This document shows, piece after piece, positions 1 through 8,524 of a stretch of 64,000 nt of DNA. The notes beneath the pieces were generated by a model that saw only the letters and a list, made by a program, of their open reading frames with translations, was not told where the DNA came from and did no database searches. The DNA is taken from positions 51,527-115,526 of the forward strand of contig WKKS01000009.1 in the NCBI GenBank assembly GCA_009684515.1. The letters are read 5' to 3'. Within the stretch, counting starts at the first letter, position 1, and each line of letters begins with the position of its first letter. The DNA comes from Geobacter sp. (GTDB lineage: Bacteria; Desulfobacterota; Desulfuromonadia; Geobacterales; Pseudopelobacteraceae). Position numbers and translations under genes: made by a program.

Positions 1-1
1 G

Positions 2-544
2 GTTGACCCTGACAACCGCCGCCCGGTCGATTATCAACTGCGAACAAATATGCTGGAAGAACTGCTGCAGGCAGAATCGTCCGCCGGAGCGCTGGAAACG
101 GCCCGCGAACTGGTTTTAAAGCGCCATGACGGACGTATTAAAATGCACCTGACCTTCAAAGCGCTCAATTTCAGACATGACAACCGTGAGTTGCTGGAAG
201 CGGGGCGCTATCTGCCGCTGACAACGAAAGGGGTCAGACAGGAGCATGTCTGCGCTTTTGAACGCTCCGTCAACGACAGCTCGGTTCTGGTAGTTGTGCC
301 CCGTTTCTGTAGCCGCCTGATCGGCGACAGCAACGGCCTGCCGCTGGGGTCAGAGGTGTGGGGAGACACCCGCATCATCCAACCGTTCGATACCGCCGCC
401 AGCCTCTATCGCAACATTTTCACGGGGGAGGTCCTGAGTCTGGATCAACAGGATGGCCAGCTCAGCCTTGCCCTTAAAGACATCTTGTCGGCTTATCCGG
501 TGGCCCTGCTGGAACGGCTTGACCAGAGCGTCGAGGCAGCCTGA
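2..544 (+). CDS. treY: Maltooligosyltrehalose synthase (TreY), C-terminal part
   Basis: Open from the window edge with no start codon; an ATG at 50 is internal. The first residues read VDPDNRRPVDY, the conserved late TreY motif, so about the last 180 residues of a protein usually 700-950 aa long are present. TreY (GH13 family 26) converts the reducing end of a maltodextrin into a terminal trehalosyl unit, which TreZ then releases as trehalose. The catalytic barrel lies outside the window. Only 14 bases separate its stop from glgB, so it probably shares an operon with glgB-glgE-treS. I expect treZ upstream but cannot see it. The assignment rests on the motif and the gene context. Confidence 0.82.
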   Translation, partial: VDPDNRRPVDYQLRTNMLEELLQAESSAGALETARELVLKRHDGRIKMHLTFKALNFRHDNRELLEAGRYLPLTTKGVRQEHVCAFERSVNDSSVLVVVPRFCSRLIGDSNGLPLGSEVWGDTRIIQPFDTAASLYRNIFTGEVLSLDQQDGQLSLALKDILSAYPVALLERLDQSVEAA

Positions 545-558
545 AAGGAAATACATTC

Positions 559-2457
559 ATGATGACTGAACATGACATTTATCTGTTTAAAGAAGGCAAC
601 CATTCGCGGTTGTACGAAAAGTTCGGTTGCGAACTTGCCGAGAGCAACGGCGTAGCCGGTGCAAACTTTTGCGTCTGGGCTCCCAACGCCCGGCATGTCT
701 CGGCGGTCGGTGACTGGAACGGCTGGATTCGCGGCGCAGACCCGCTCTCAGCGCGGGAAGACGGCTCGGGAATCTGGGAGGGTTTCGTGCCGGGTGTCAG
801 GCATGGCCAGGCCTACAAGTATTTCATCGAATCACGCATCGGCGGCTATCAGGTCGAGAAAGCCGACCCGTTCGCTTTTTGCGCCGAAACGCCGCCGCGA
901 ACCGGTTCACGCGCCTGGAGCCTCAACTATGACTGGGACGACGCTGACTGGATGGCAGACCGACAGGCCGCCAATGCGCTGGATGCGCCCATCTCAATTT
1001 ACGAAATGCACCTGGGTTCGTGGCGGCGCGTCCCGGAGGAGGGCAACCGCTTCCCCGGCTACCGCGAGATCGCGCAACCGCTGGCCGAATACCTGCGCGA
1101 GATGGGCTTCACCCACGTCGAATTGATGCCGGTCACCGAGCACCCCTTCTTCGGTTCCTGGGGTTACCAGACCACCGGTTACTTCGCGCCGACCGCGCGC
1201 TACGGCGACCCCGAAGACCTGATGTACTTGATCGACACCCTGCATCAGCACGGCATCGGCGTCATTCTGGACTGGGTGCCTTCGCATTTTCCCAGCGATG
1301 AACATGGGCTGGTCTACTTCGACGGCACCGCCCTGTACGAGCATGCCGACCCGAAGCAGGGCTTTCACCCGGAATGGACCAGCCAGATCTTCAACTACGG
1401 CCGCAACGAGGTGCGCGGTTTTCTGATTTCCAGCGCCATGTACTGGCTGGACCGCTACCATGTGGATGGGCTGCGGGTGGACGGCGTCGCCTCCATGCTC
1501 TACCTGGACTACGGCCGTAAACCGGGGGAGTGGGTGCCGAACCGCTACGGCGGCCGGGAGAACATCGAAGCGGTCGAGTTCCTGCGCCTGCTGAACCAGG
1601 CCGTTTATCGCGATTACCCCGATGTGCAGACCATGGCCGAGGAATCAACCTCCTGGCCGATGGTTTCCCGCCCGGTTTATCTGGGGGGGCTCGGATTCGG
1701 GCTGAAATGGAACATGGGGTGGATGCACGACTCGCTCAAGTACATGGGTCAGGAACCGATCCACCGCAAGTATCACCATAGCCAGCTGACCTTCTCGATC
1801 TGGTACGCCTTTTTCGAGAATTTCCTGCTGCCGCTTTCCCACGACGAAGTGGTTTACGGCAAGGGGTCGCTGATCAACAAGATGCCGGGCGATTCCTGGC
1901 AGCAGTTTGCCAATCTGCGCCTGCTGTACGGTTACATGTGGGGGCATCCGGGCAAGAAGCTGCTCTTCATGGGGGGGGAATTCGGCCAGCGCAGCGAATG
2001 GGCGCACGAAAGCAGCCTGGAGTGGCATCTGCTCCAGCATCCCGAACACGAGGGGTTGCGGCGCTGGGTAAGCGACCTGAACCGCCTCTATCGTGCCGAA
2101 CCCGCCCTGTACCAGCTGGACTTCGATCAGTCCGGTTTTGAATGGGTGGACTGCAATGACAGCGAGCAGAGTGTGCTGACCTTCCTGCGCAGGCCACAGG
2201 GGGGCGGAGCGGCAATCCTGGTGGTCTGCAACTTCACGCCGGTCCCGCGCAGCAATTACATCGTCGGGGTGCCGGATGGCGGCTACTGGAGCGAAATAGC
2301 CAACAGCGACGCCACGCTGTACGGCGGCAGCGGTGTGGGAAACCTGGGCGGCGTCGAATCCGCGCCGGTTTCCGTGCATGGACGTTTCCATTCACTGGTG
2401 CTGACGCTGCCGCCGCTTTCCATCCTGATGTTCAAGAGCGAGGTAACGCATGACTGA
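559..2457 (+). CDS. glgB: 1,4-alpha-glucan branching enzyme GlgB
   Basis: A GH13 branching enzyme that cuts alpha-1,4-glucan and rejoins it by alpha-1,6 bonds. The 632 residues comprise a CBM48 N-terminal domain (about 30-110), the catalytic barrel (about 145-500) and an all-beta C-terminus. The nucleophile is Asp308 in GLRVDGVASM, the acid/base is Glu361 in MAEEST, and the substrate His-Asp pair is 428-429 in LSHDEVVYG. It lacks the extra N-terminal module of about 100 residues seen in longer enterobacterial GlgB. The start is one of two adjacent ATGs after GAAAGGAAA. Its end overlaps glgE by 8 bases, which implies translational coupling and fits its known partnership with GlgE. Confidence 0.95.
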   Translation: MMTEHDIYLFKEGNHSRLYEKFGCELAESNGVAGANFCVWAPNARHVSAVGDWNGWIRGADPLSAREDGSGIWEGFVPGVRHGQAYKYFIESRIGGYQVEKADPFAFCAETPPRTGSRAWSLNYDWDDADWMADRQAANALDAPISIYEMHLGSWRRVPEEGNRFPGYREIAQPLAEYLREMGFTHVELMPVTEHPFFGSWGYQTTGYFAPTARYGDPEDLMYLIDTLHQHGIGVILDWVPSHFPSDEHGLVYFDGTALYEHADPKQGFHPEWTSQIFNYGRNEVRGFLISSAMYWLDRYHVDGLRVDGVASMLYLDYGRKPGEWVPNRYGGRENIEAVEFLRLLNQAVYRDYPDVQTMAEESTSWPMVSRPVYLGGLGFGLKWNMGWMHDSLKYMGQEPIHRKYHHSQLTFSIWYAFFENFLLPLSHDEVVYGKGSLINKMPGDSWQQFANLRLLYGYMWGHPGKKLLFMGGEFGQRSEWAHESSLEWHLLQHPEHEGLRRWVSDLNRLYRAEPALYQLDFDQSGFEWVDCNDSEQSVLTFLRRPQGGGAAILVVCNFTPVPRSNYIVGVPDGGYWSEIANSDATLYGGSGVGNLGGVESAPVSVHGRFHSLVLTLPPLSILMFKSEVTHD

Positions 2458-4453
2458 TTCCGGACTGAAGATAAGTGACGGCCGCATCCGGGCGGTGATC
2501 GAAGCTGTGACCCCCTCGGTGGATGGCGGACGTTTTGCGGCCAAACGCATCATCGGTGACAAGGTCGTGGTCGAAGCCGACTGTTTCACAGACGGCCACG
2601 ACTCGCTGGCCTGCCTGCTGCTCTGGCGGCGCGAGGATGAAAAAACATGGCACGAAGCAGAAATGTCGCCGCTGGGCAATGATCGCTGGCGCGGCAGTTT
2701 TGTCGCGGAGGCCATCGGCCGCTACCGCTATACGGTCTGCGCCTGGGTGGATCATTTTCTTTCCTGGCGGCACGATTTTGCGCGGCGGATTGAGAGGGAA
2801 GATCTGCGCGTTGCGGCGCTGGTCGGCGCCGGCCTGATCGAAGAGGCCGCCGGGCACGCCAAAGGAAGAGAGCGCAAACAACTGCAGGGGTGGGCGGATC
2901 AGCTGCGCACTGATACCGATACCGGGGCACTCAAAGCGTGCGGATTGGATGAAGAGTTGGCCGTCATTGCCAAACGCTACCCGGATCGCAGGCTCGCCGC
3001 CACCTTCCCGGTCGAGTTCCCACTGGTGGTTGATCGCGAACGGGCCCGTTTCTCGGCCTGGTACGAGATGTTTCCACGCTCGGCGGCCTCAGAACCGGGG
3101 CGGCACGGCACTTTCCGGGATTGCGAAGTCCGCCTGCCGGAAATCGCAAAAATGGGCTTCGACATACTCTACTTCCCCCCCATCCATCCGATCGGCAAAG
3201 TAAACCGCAAGGGGGCCAACAACACACTGCTGGCCGGACCGGATGACGTCGGGAGCCCGTGGGCGATCGGCTCGGATGAGGGTGGCCACAAGGAGCTGCA
3301 TCCCGAGCTGGGTACGCTCGAAGATTTCAGGCGTCTGGTGGAGAGCGCCCATAAACTCAACATGGAACTGGCCCTGGATATCGCCTTCCAGTGCGCGCCG
3401 GATCACCCCTACGTCAAGGCCCATCCGGACTGGTTCCGGTGGCGTCCCGACGGCACGGTGCAGTACGCCGAGAACCCGCCCAAGAAATACCAGGACATCT
3501 TTCCGTTCGAATTCGAATCCGATGACTGGCGCGGACTCTGGCAGGAACTGGCCGATGTGATCCGCTTCTGGGCCGGCGAGGGGGTGCGGGTTTTCCGGAT
3601 TGACAATCCGCACACCAAGCCGTTCCCCTTCTGGGAATGGGTCATAACCGAGCTCAAGCGCGAATATCCCGATGCGATTTTCCTGGCCGAGGCCTTCACC
3701 CGCCCCAAGGTCATGCAGCGCCTGGCCAAGCTCGGCTTCAGCCAGTCCTACACCTACTTCGCCTGGCGCAATACCAAGCACGAACTGGTCGACTACTTCA
3801 CCGAACTGACCCGTGGCCCGGGACGAGACTACTTCCGCCCCAACGCCTGGCCCAACACCCCCGATATCCTCAACGAATATCTGCAGTTCGGCGGGCGGCC
3901 GGCCTTCATCGTGCGGCTGGTGCTGGCGGCCACATTGGCGGCCAGCTACGGCATCTACGGCCCCTCTTACGAGCTGCTGGATGCGGAGCCGCACACGCCC
4001 GGCAGTGAGGATTATCAGGACAGCGAAAAATACCAGATCCGCAGTTGGAACAGGAAAGCGCCCGACAGCCTGAGGGACGTGATCGCACGGGTCAACCGCG
4101 CCCGGCGCGACAACCCGGCCCTGCACTCCGACGAATCACTGCGCTTCTTTCCGGTCGATAATGACAGCCTGCTCTGCTATGCCAAGTCAGACGCGGCATC
4201 ACAGAATCTGGTCGTGATCGTAGTCAATCTCGATCCGCACCATGTCCAGTCCGGCTGGATCGAACTCGATCTGGAGGCGCTCGGCATCGCCCCGCATACC
4301 TCCTACCAGATGCACGACCAGCTCTCCGGGGCCCGCTTTCTCTGGAGCGGCCCGCGCAATTACGTCCAGATCGATCCGCAGCGCGCCCCGGCCCATATCT
4401 TCGCGCTGCGGCGCAAAGTACGCACCGAACATAATTTTGACTATTTCCTGTAA
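2450..4453 (+). CDS. glgE: Alpha-1,4-glucan:maltose-1-phosphate maltosyltransferase GlgE
   Basis: GlgE (GH13 family 3) extends alpha-1,4-glucan by two glucose units using maltose-1-phosphate. The 667 residues are typical: an N-terminal beta domain, a helical insertion at about 110-185, and a catalytic barrel from about 200. The catalytic nucleophile is Asp385 in VFRIDNPHTKPFPFWEW and the acid/base is Glu414 in FLAEAF; the NPHTKP stretch is characteristic of GlgE. It begins inside the end of glgB and is followed 17 bases later by the treS-maltokinase fusion, which makes its substrate. All catalytic motifs look intact, so I expect an active enzyme. Confidence 0.95.
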   Translation: MTDSGLKISDGRIRAVIEAVTPSVDGGRFAAKRIIGDKVVVEADCFTDGHDSLACLLLWRREDEKTWHEAEMSPLGNDRWRGSFVAEAIGRYRYTVCAWVDHFLSWRHDFARRIEREDLRVAALVGAGLIEEAAGHAKGRERKQLQGWADQLRTDTDTGALKACGLDEELAVIAKRYPDRRLAATFPVEFPLVVDRERARFSAWYEMFPRSAASEPGRHGTFRDCEVRLPEIAKMGFDILYFPPIHPIGKVNRKGANNTLLAGPDDVGSPWAIGSDEGGHKELHPELGTLEDFRRLVESAHKLNMELALDIAFQCAPDHPYVKAHPDWFRWRPDGTVQYAENPPKKYQDIFPFEFESDDWRGLWQELADVIRFWAGEGVRVFRIDNPHTKPFPFWEWVITELKREYPDAIFLAEAFTRPKVMQRLAKLGFSQSYTYFAWRNTKHELVDYFTELTRGPGRDYFRPNAWPNTPDILNEYLQFGGRPAFIVRLVLAATLAASYGIYGPSYELLDAEPHTPGSEDYQDSEKYQIRSWNRKAPDSLRDVIARVNRARRDNPALHSDESLRFFPVDNDSLLCYAKSDAASQNLVVIVVNLDPHHVQSGWIELDLEALGIAPHTSYQMHDQLSGARFLWSGPRNYVQIDPQRAPAHIFALRRKVRTEHNFDYFL

Positions 4454-4470
4454 CTTATCTGGAGCAATCG

Positions 4471-7400
4471 ATGAACAAACCGAAAATGATTTCCGATGAA
4501 GCACTGCTGAAGGAGGGGTTGAGCGAGGCGCTCTGGTACAAGGACGCCGTTATCTACCAGCTGCACATCAAGGCTTTCTTCGACTCCAACGACGACGGGC
4601 TGGGTGATTTTCCCGGCCTGATTGAAAAACTCGATTATGTGCGCGACCTGGGGGTCAACACGATCTGGCTGCTCCCCTTCTACCCGTCGCCGTTGAAGGA
4701 CGACGGCTACGATGTCGCCGATTATCACAATGTGCATCCACAGTACGGCACCCGCAACGACGTGCGCATACTGATGCGCGAAGCGCACCGGCGCGGCCTG
4801 CGGGTGATCACCGAACTGGTGGTTAACCACACCTCGGACCAGCACCCCTGGTTCCAGGCCGCCCGGCGCGCTCCGGCCGGTTCCTCCAAGCGCGATTTCT
4901 ACGTCTGGAGCGACAACGACCAAAAGTATGACGGCACCCGCATCATCTTTACCGATACCGAAAGTTCCAACTGGACCTGGGACCCGGTCGCCAAGTCCTA
5001 TTACTGGCACCGCTTCTTCAGCCACCAGCCGGACCTGAATTTCGACAACCCCAAGGTGCTGAAGGCGATCATCCGCGTCATGCGCTTCTGGTTCGACATG
5101 GGGGTGGACGGTTTCCGTCTGGATGCAATTCCATACCTGGTGGAGCGGGACGGCACCAGCAACGAGAATCTGCCGGAAACACACGCAGTCATCCGCCAGA
5201 TTCGCGCGGCGGTGGATGCCAATTACAAGAACCGGCTGCTTCTGGCTGAAGCGAACCAGTGGCCGGAGGATGTGCGCGAGTATTTCGGCGAAGGGGATGA
5301 GTGCCACATGGCTTACCACTTCCCGCTCATGCCGCGCATCTACATGGCCATCGCCCAGGAGGACCGCCATCCGGTGGTCGAGATCATGCAGCAGACGCCG
5401 GAGATTCCGGAAAATTGCCAATGGGCGATTTTCCTGCGCAACCACGATGAACTGACCCTGGAAATGGTTACCAGCAAGGAACGCGACTACATGTACCGCA
5501 TGTACGCCGCCGACCCGCGCGCACGCATCAACCTCGGCATCCGCCGCCGTCTCGCGCCGCTGATGGAGAACGACCGCGAGCGGATCAAGCTGATGAACAG
5601 CCTGCTGCTCTCCATGCCCGGTTCGCCGATCATCTACTACGGCGACGAGATCGGCATGGGTGACAACATCTTCCTGGGCGACCGAAACGGCGTCCGCACG
5701 CCGATGCAGTGGAGTCCGGACCGCAATGCCGGCTTCTCGCGAACCGACCCGCAGCGGCTGTATCTGCCGCCGATCATGGACCCGGTCTACGGTTACGAAG
5801 CGGTCAATGTGGAGGCGCAGACCCGCGACCCCTCTTCACTTTTAAACTGGATGCGGCGCATGCTGGCAGTGCGCAAGGGGAGCAAGGCTTTCGGACGCGG
5901 AAAACTGTCATTCCTCAACCCCGGCAACCGCAAAATCCTGGCCTACCTGCGCGAATACAACGACGAGACGATCCTCTGCGTCGCCAACCTGGGGCGATCG
6001 GCGCAGCCGGTCGAGCTGGATCTGGCAAAATACCGCGGCCGCGTGCCGCTGGAGATGATGGGGCGCACCGCCTTCCCCCCCATCGGTGAATTACCCTACC
6101 TGCTGACCCTGCCGGCCTGCGGCTTCTACTGGTTCCGCCTGGCCGTCGATGTCGAAGTGCCGCACTGGCACGAGGAGCGCCTGGTGACTGAAGAGCGGCC
6201 GGTGCTGGTGCTGTTCGACGGCTGGACCAGTTTTTTCCGCGAGCGGGTCGTGCCGTGGCGGATCCGCATGGCCGAAAAGCTGCGCACGCAGTTCGAGACT
6301 GAGACATTGCCGCACTATATCGCCAGCCAGCGCTGGTATGCAGCCAAAGGAACACCGATCAAGCGCGCGGCCCTCAGCGACTGGGCACAGTGGGGTACGG
6401 ATCAGTCATCCTGGCTGATGGCACTGCTGCAGGTCGAGACAGCCTCGGGGCAAAGCTCCTATTTCCTCCCGATGGCCCTGGCCTGGGGGGACAGCGACGA
6501 CGAGCAGGTTCGTGCGCTCGCCGCCGCGACACTGGCCCGGGTGCGCCAGCAGTCGGAAGTCGGCGTGCTGGCCGATGCCTTTGCCGATGAAACTTTCTGC
6601 CGGGCGATGGTAGAGGCGATTGCCAAAGGAAACTCACTACCCTGCGCACACGGCAAACTGATCTTCACACCGACTACAGCCTGCAGTGAATTGACCGGCG
6701 CGGCGCTGGCCGAAATGCCGATCGGACGCCCGGCGTTTCAGGGGAGCAATACGGTGGTGTTGCTGGGAGAATGCCTGTTCCTGAAAGGATACCGGAACCT
6801 GAGAGCCGGCGTGAATCCCGAATTCGAGGTGGGTCGTTTCCTGACCGAAGTCGCACATTTTGCCAACTGCGTGCCGGTCGCCGGAGCCATGGAATACATC
6901 GCCGCCGACGGCACTCCAACAAGCCTGGCGCTGCTTCAGGGTTGTGTTGAGAATCAGGGCGACGGCTGGTCGAACACGCTCAACTACCTCGAACGCTTCT
7001 TCGAGGAGCGGCTCTCCGCAGTGACCGAGTTGCCCGAAGACGTTCATGGAGCCTATCTGTCGCTGGTACACACCCTCGGCACCCGCACCGCTGAACTGCA
7101 CAAGGCGCTGGCTTTGCAGACGGGAGATCCGGCTTTCGACCCGGAGCCGCTGGCGCCCGGCGACCTAATCGCCTGGAAACGGCGCGTGCACGACGATGCC
7201 CTCGCCACGCTGGCGCTGCTGGAACAGCGCCAGATCCAATTCCCGGAACCGGCGCTGGCGAACTCGCGCCTGCTGCTGGAACAGCGGCAGCTCCTGCTTG
7301 AGCGGATCGAGGCCTGTGCAATGCCCGCCGGTCCCTGCCTCAAGACCCGCTACCACGGTGACTACCACCTGGGTCAGCTGCTGGTGAGCTGCAACGATTT

Positions 7401-7836
7401 CATTATCATCGACTTCGAAGGGGAGCCGGCGCGCCCATTGGCAGAGCGCCGCATGAAGCACTCCTCCCTGCGCGACGTGGCCGGAATGCTGCGTTCCTTC
7501 GATTACGCCCGCTGGAGCGCCCTGCTGAGCGACAGCTACACTGTCGATGACCGGGCCAAACTTGCGCCGCTCGCACACGACTGGGCTCTCGAAACCCGCG
7601 AAATGTTCCTGCGGGCTTATGAAGAAAGCAGTCGCGACAGCGGCCTGTACGGCACTTTCGGGGAAGTTGCGGGGTTAATCGAACTATTCGAACTGGAAAA
7701 GGCGCTCTACGAACTGCGTTACGAAATCGGCAATCGCCCGGGGTGGATTAATGTTCCGCTGCAGGGCGTGCTCGTGCTGTGCGGACTGACGCCGGCCACC
7801 GAAACAGACCACGGGCTGCACCCAAAAGGAGACTGA
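4471..7836 (+). CDS. treS: Trehalose synthase-maltokinase fusion (TreS-Mak)
   Basis: A bifunctional protein of 1121 residues. The N-terminal half (about 20-560) is TreS, a GH13 enzyme interconverting trehalose and maltose, with nucleophile Asp218 (GVDGFRLDAI), acid/base Glu260 (LLLAEANQWP) and His325-Asp326 (FLRNHDELTL). The C-terminal half (about 620-1110) is a maltokinase with an aminoglycoside-phosphotransferase-like fold. Its catalytic loop is HGDYHLGQLL and its metal site IIDFEGEP. Maltose formed by TreS can be phosphorylated by the same polypeptide and passed to GlgE. The start follows CTGGAGCAATCG. Such fusions are known in Proteobacteria, whereas actinobacteria usually keep the two as separate proteins. 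Confidence 0.94.
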   Translation: MNKPKMISDEALLKEGLSEALWYKDAVIYQLHIKAFFDSNDDGLGDFPGLIEKLDYVRDLGVNTIWLLPFYPSPLKDDGYDVADYHNVHPQYGTRNDVRILMREAHRRGLRVITELVVNHTSDQHPWFQAARRAPAGSSKRDFYVWSDNDQKYDGTRIIFTDTESSNWTWDPVAKSYYWHRFFSHQPDLNFDNPKVLKAIIRVMRFWFDMGVDGFRLDAIPYLVERDGTSNENLPETHAVIRQIRAAVDANYKNRLLLAEANQWPEDVREYFGEGDECHMAYHFPLMPRIYMAIAQEDRHPVVEIMQQTPEIPENCQWAIFLRNHDELTLEMVTSKERDYMYRMYAADPRARINLGIRRRLAPLMENDRERIKLMNSLLLSMPGSPIIYYGDEIGMGDNIFLGDRNGVRTPMQWSPDRNAGFSRTDPQRLYLPPIMDPVYGYEAVNVEAQTRDPSSLLNWMRRMLAVRKGSKAFGRGKLSFLNPGNRKILAYLREYNDETILCVANLGRSAQPVELDLAKYRGRVPLEMMGRTAFPPIGELPYLLTLPACGFYWFRLAVDVEVPHWHEERLVTEERPVLVLFDGWTSFFRERVVPWRIRMAEKLRTQFETETLPHYIASQRWYAAKGTPIKRAALSDWAQWGTDQSSWLMALLQVETASGQSSYFLPMALAWGDSDDEQVRALAAATLARVRQQSEVGVLADAFADETFCRAMVEAIAKGNSLPCAHGKLIFTPTTACSELTGAALAEMPIGRPAFQGSNTVVLLGECLFLKGYRNLRAGVNPEFEVGRFLTEVAHFANCVPVAGAMEYIAADGTPTSLALLQGCVENQGDGWSNTLNYLERFFEERLSAVTELPEDVHGAYLSLVHTLGTRTAELHKALALQTGDPAFDPEPLAPGDLIAWKRRVHDDALATLALLEQRQIQFPEPALANSRLLLEQRQLLLERIEACAMPAGPCLKTRYHGDYHLGQLLVSCNDFIIIDFEGEPARPLAERRMKHSSLRDVAGMLRSFDYARWSALLSDSYTVDDRAKLAPLAHDWALETREMFLRAYEESSRDSGLYGTFGEVAGLIELFELEKALYELRYEIGNRPGWINVPLQGVLVLCGLTPATETDHGLHPKGD

Positions 7837-7837
7837 C

Positions 7838-8521
7838 ATGGAAAATTTTGACATCATGCTCGAACCGGTGCGGGAGTTTCTGCTGCAGCTGGCCGGGTTC
7901 CTCCCCAAGCTTGCCCTGGCACTGGTGGTGCTGCTCGCAGGCTGGCTGCTGGCGAAGTTCGCAAGATTCGCGGTCATCAAGGCGTTGCGGGCCATCAACT
8001 TCAACGTTCTCACCGAGCGTGCCGGTCTGGAGGGATTCCTGAACCAGGGGGGGATCCAGACCGACACGACCGGCATTCTGGGATTGCTGATCTACTGGCT
8101 GGTGATCCTGGCGGCTTTGATCATCGGCTTCAACAGCATGGGGCTGACTTACATCACCGGGCTGCTGGGAGAGATAGTGCGGTTCGTCCCCAAGGTGATC
8201 GTGGCTCTTCTGATACTCGCCCTTGGAGCGTACTTTGCGCGCTTCGTCGGCAACTCGGTGGTCGCCTACTGTAAAAACATCGCCATCCAGGACTCGGACC
8301 TGCTGGGTAAGCTGGCGCAGTACGCCATCATGACTTTTGTGGTGCTGATCGCGCTGGACCAGATCAACGTAGGTGGGGATATCGTCCGGCAGAGCTTCCT
8401 GATTATCCTGGCGGGGGTTGTCTTTGCCCTGGCGCTGGCCTTCGGGCTGGGCGGAAAAGATGCGGCTGCGGAACTGATTGACCGCTGGTGGCCGGGACGG
8501 GGAAGGGATGGCGGGGAATAG
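7838..8521 (+). CDS. MscS-like TM-helix membrane protein without channel beta domain
   Basis: A 227-residue protein with about five hydrophobic segments (near 20-45, 80-105, 115-140, 165-185, 190-215). It matches the conserved TM-helix family (PF05552 type, CmpX-like). It ends in FGLGGKDAAAELIDRWW, like the pore-helix region of MscS, but stops before any beta or C-terminal cage domain. Gating activity is therefore uncertain. A strong AAAAGGAGA ribosome site precedes the ATG, which is one base after the treS stop, so it is co-transcribed with the trehalose/glucan genes. This suggests a role in membrane tension or turgor sensing linked to compatible solutes; that link is inference. Confidence 0.8.
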   Translation: MENFDIMLEPVREFLLQLAGFLPKLALALVVLLAGWLLAKFARFAVIKALRAINFNVLTERAGLEGFLNQGGIQTDTTGILGLLIYWLVILAALIIGFNSMGLTYITGLLGEIVRFVPKVIVALLILALGAYFARFVGNSVVAYCKNIAIQDSDLLGKLAQYAIMTFVVLIALDQINVGGDIVRQSFLIILAGVVFALALAFGLGGKDAAAELIDRWWPGRGRDGGE

Positions 8522-8524
8522 GCT

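Noticed and set aside
1645..2391. Minus-strand reading frame opposite glgB
   Set aside because: Shadow of high-GC coding sequence; no recognisable motifs.
3089..4126. Long minus-strand reading frame (345 codons) opposite glgE
   Set aside because: It lies entirely antisense to a gene with all catalytic motifs, has Gly/Val/Arg-rich shadow composition and no ribosome site.
4441..5445. Minus-strand reading frame (334 codons) opposite treS
   Set aside because: Antisense shadow of the conserved TreS barrel; no domain recognised and no promoter context.
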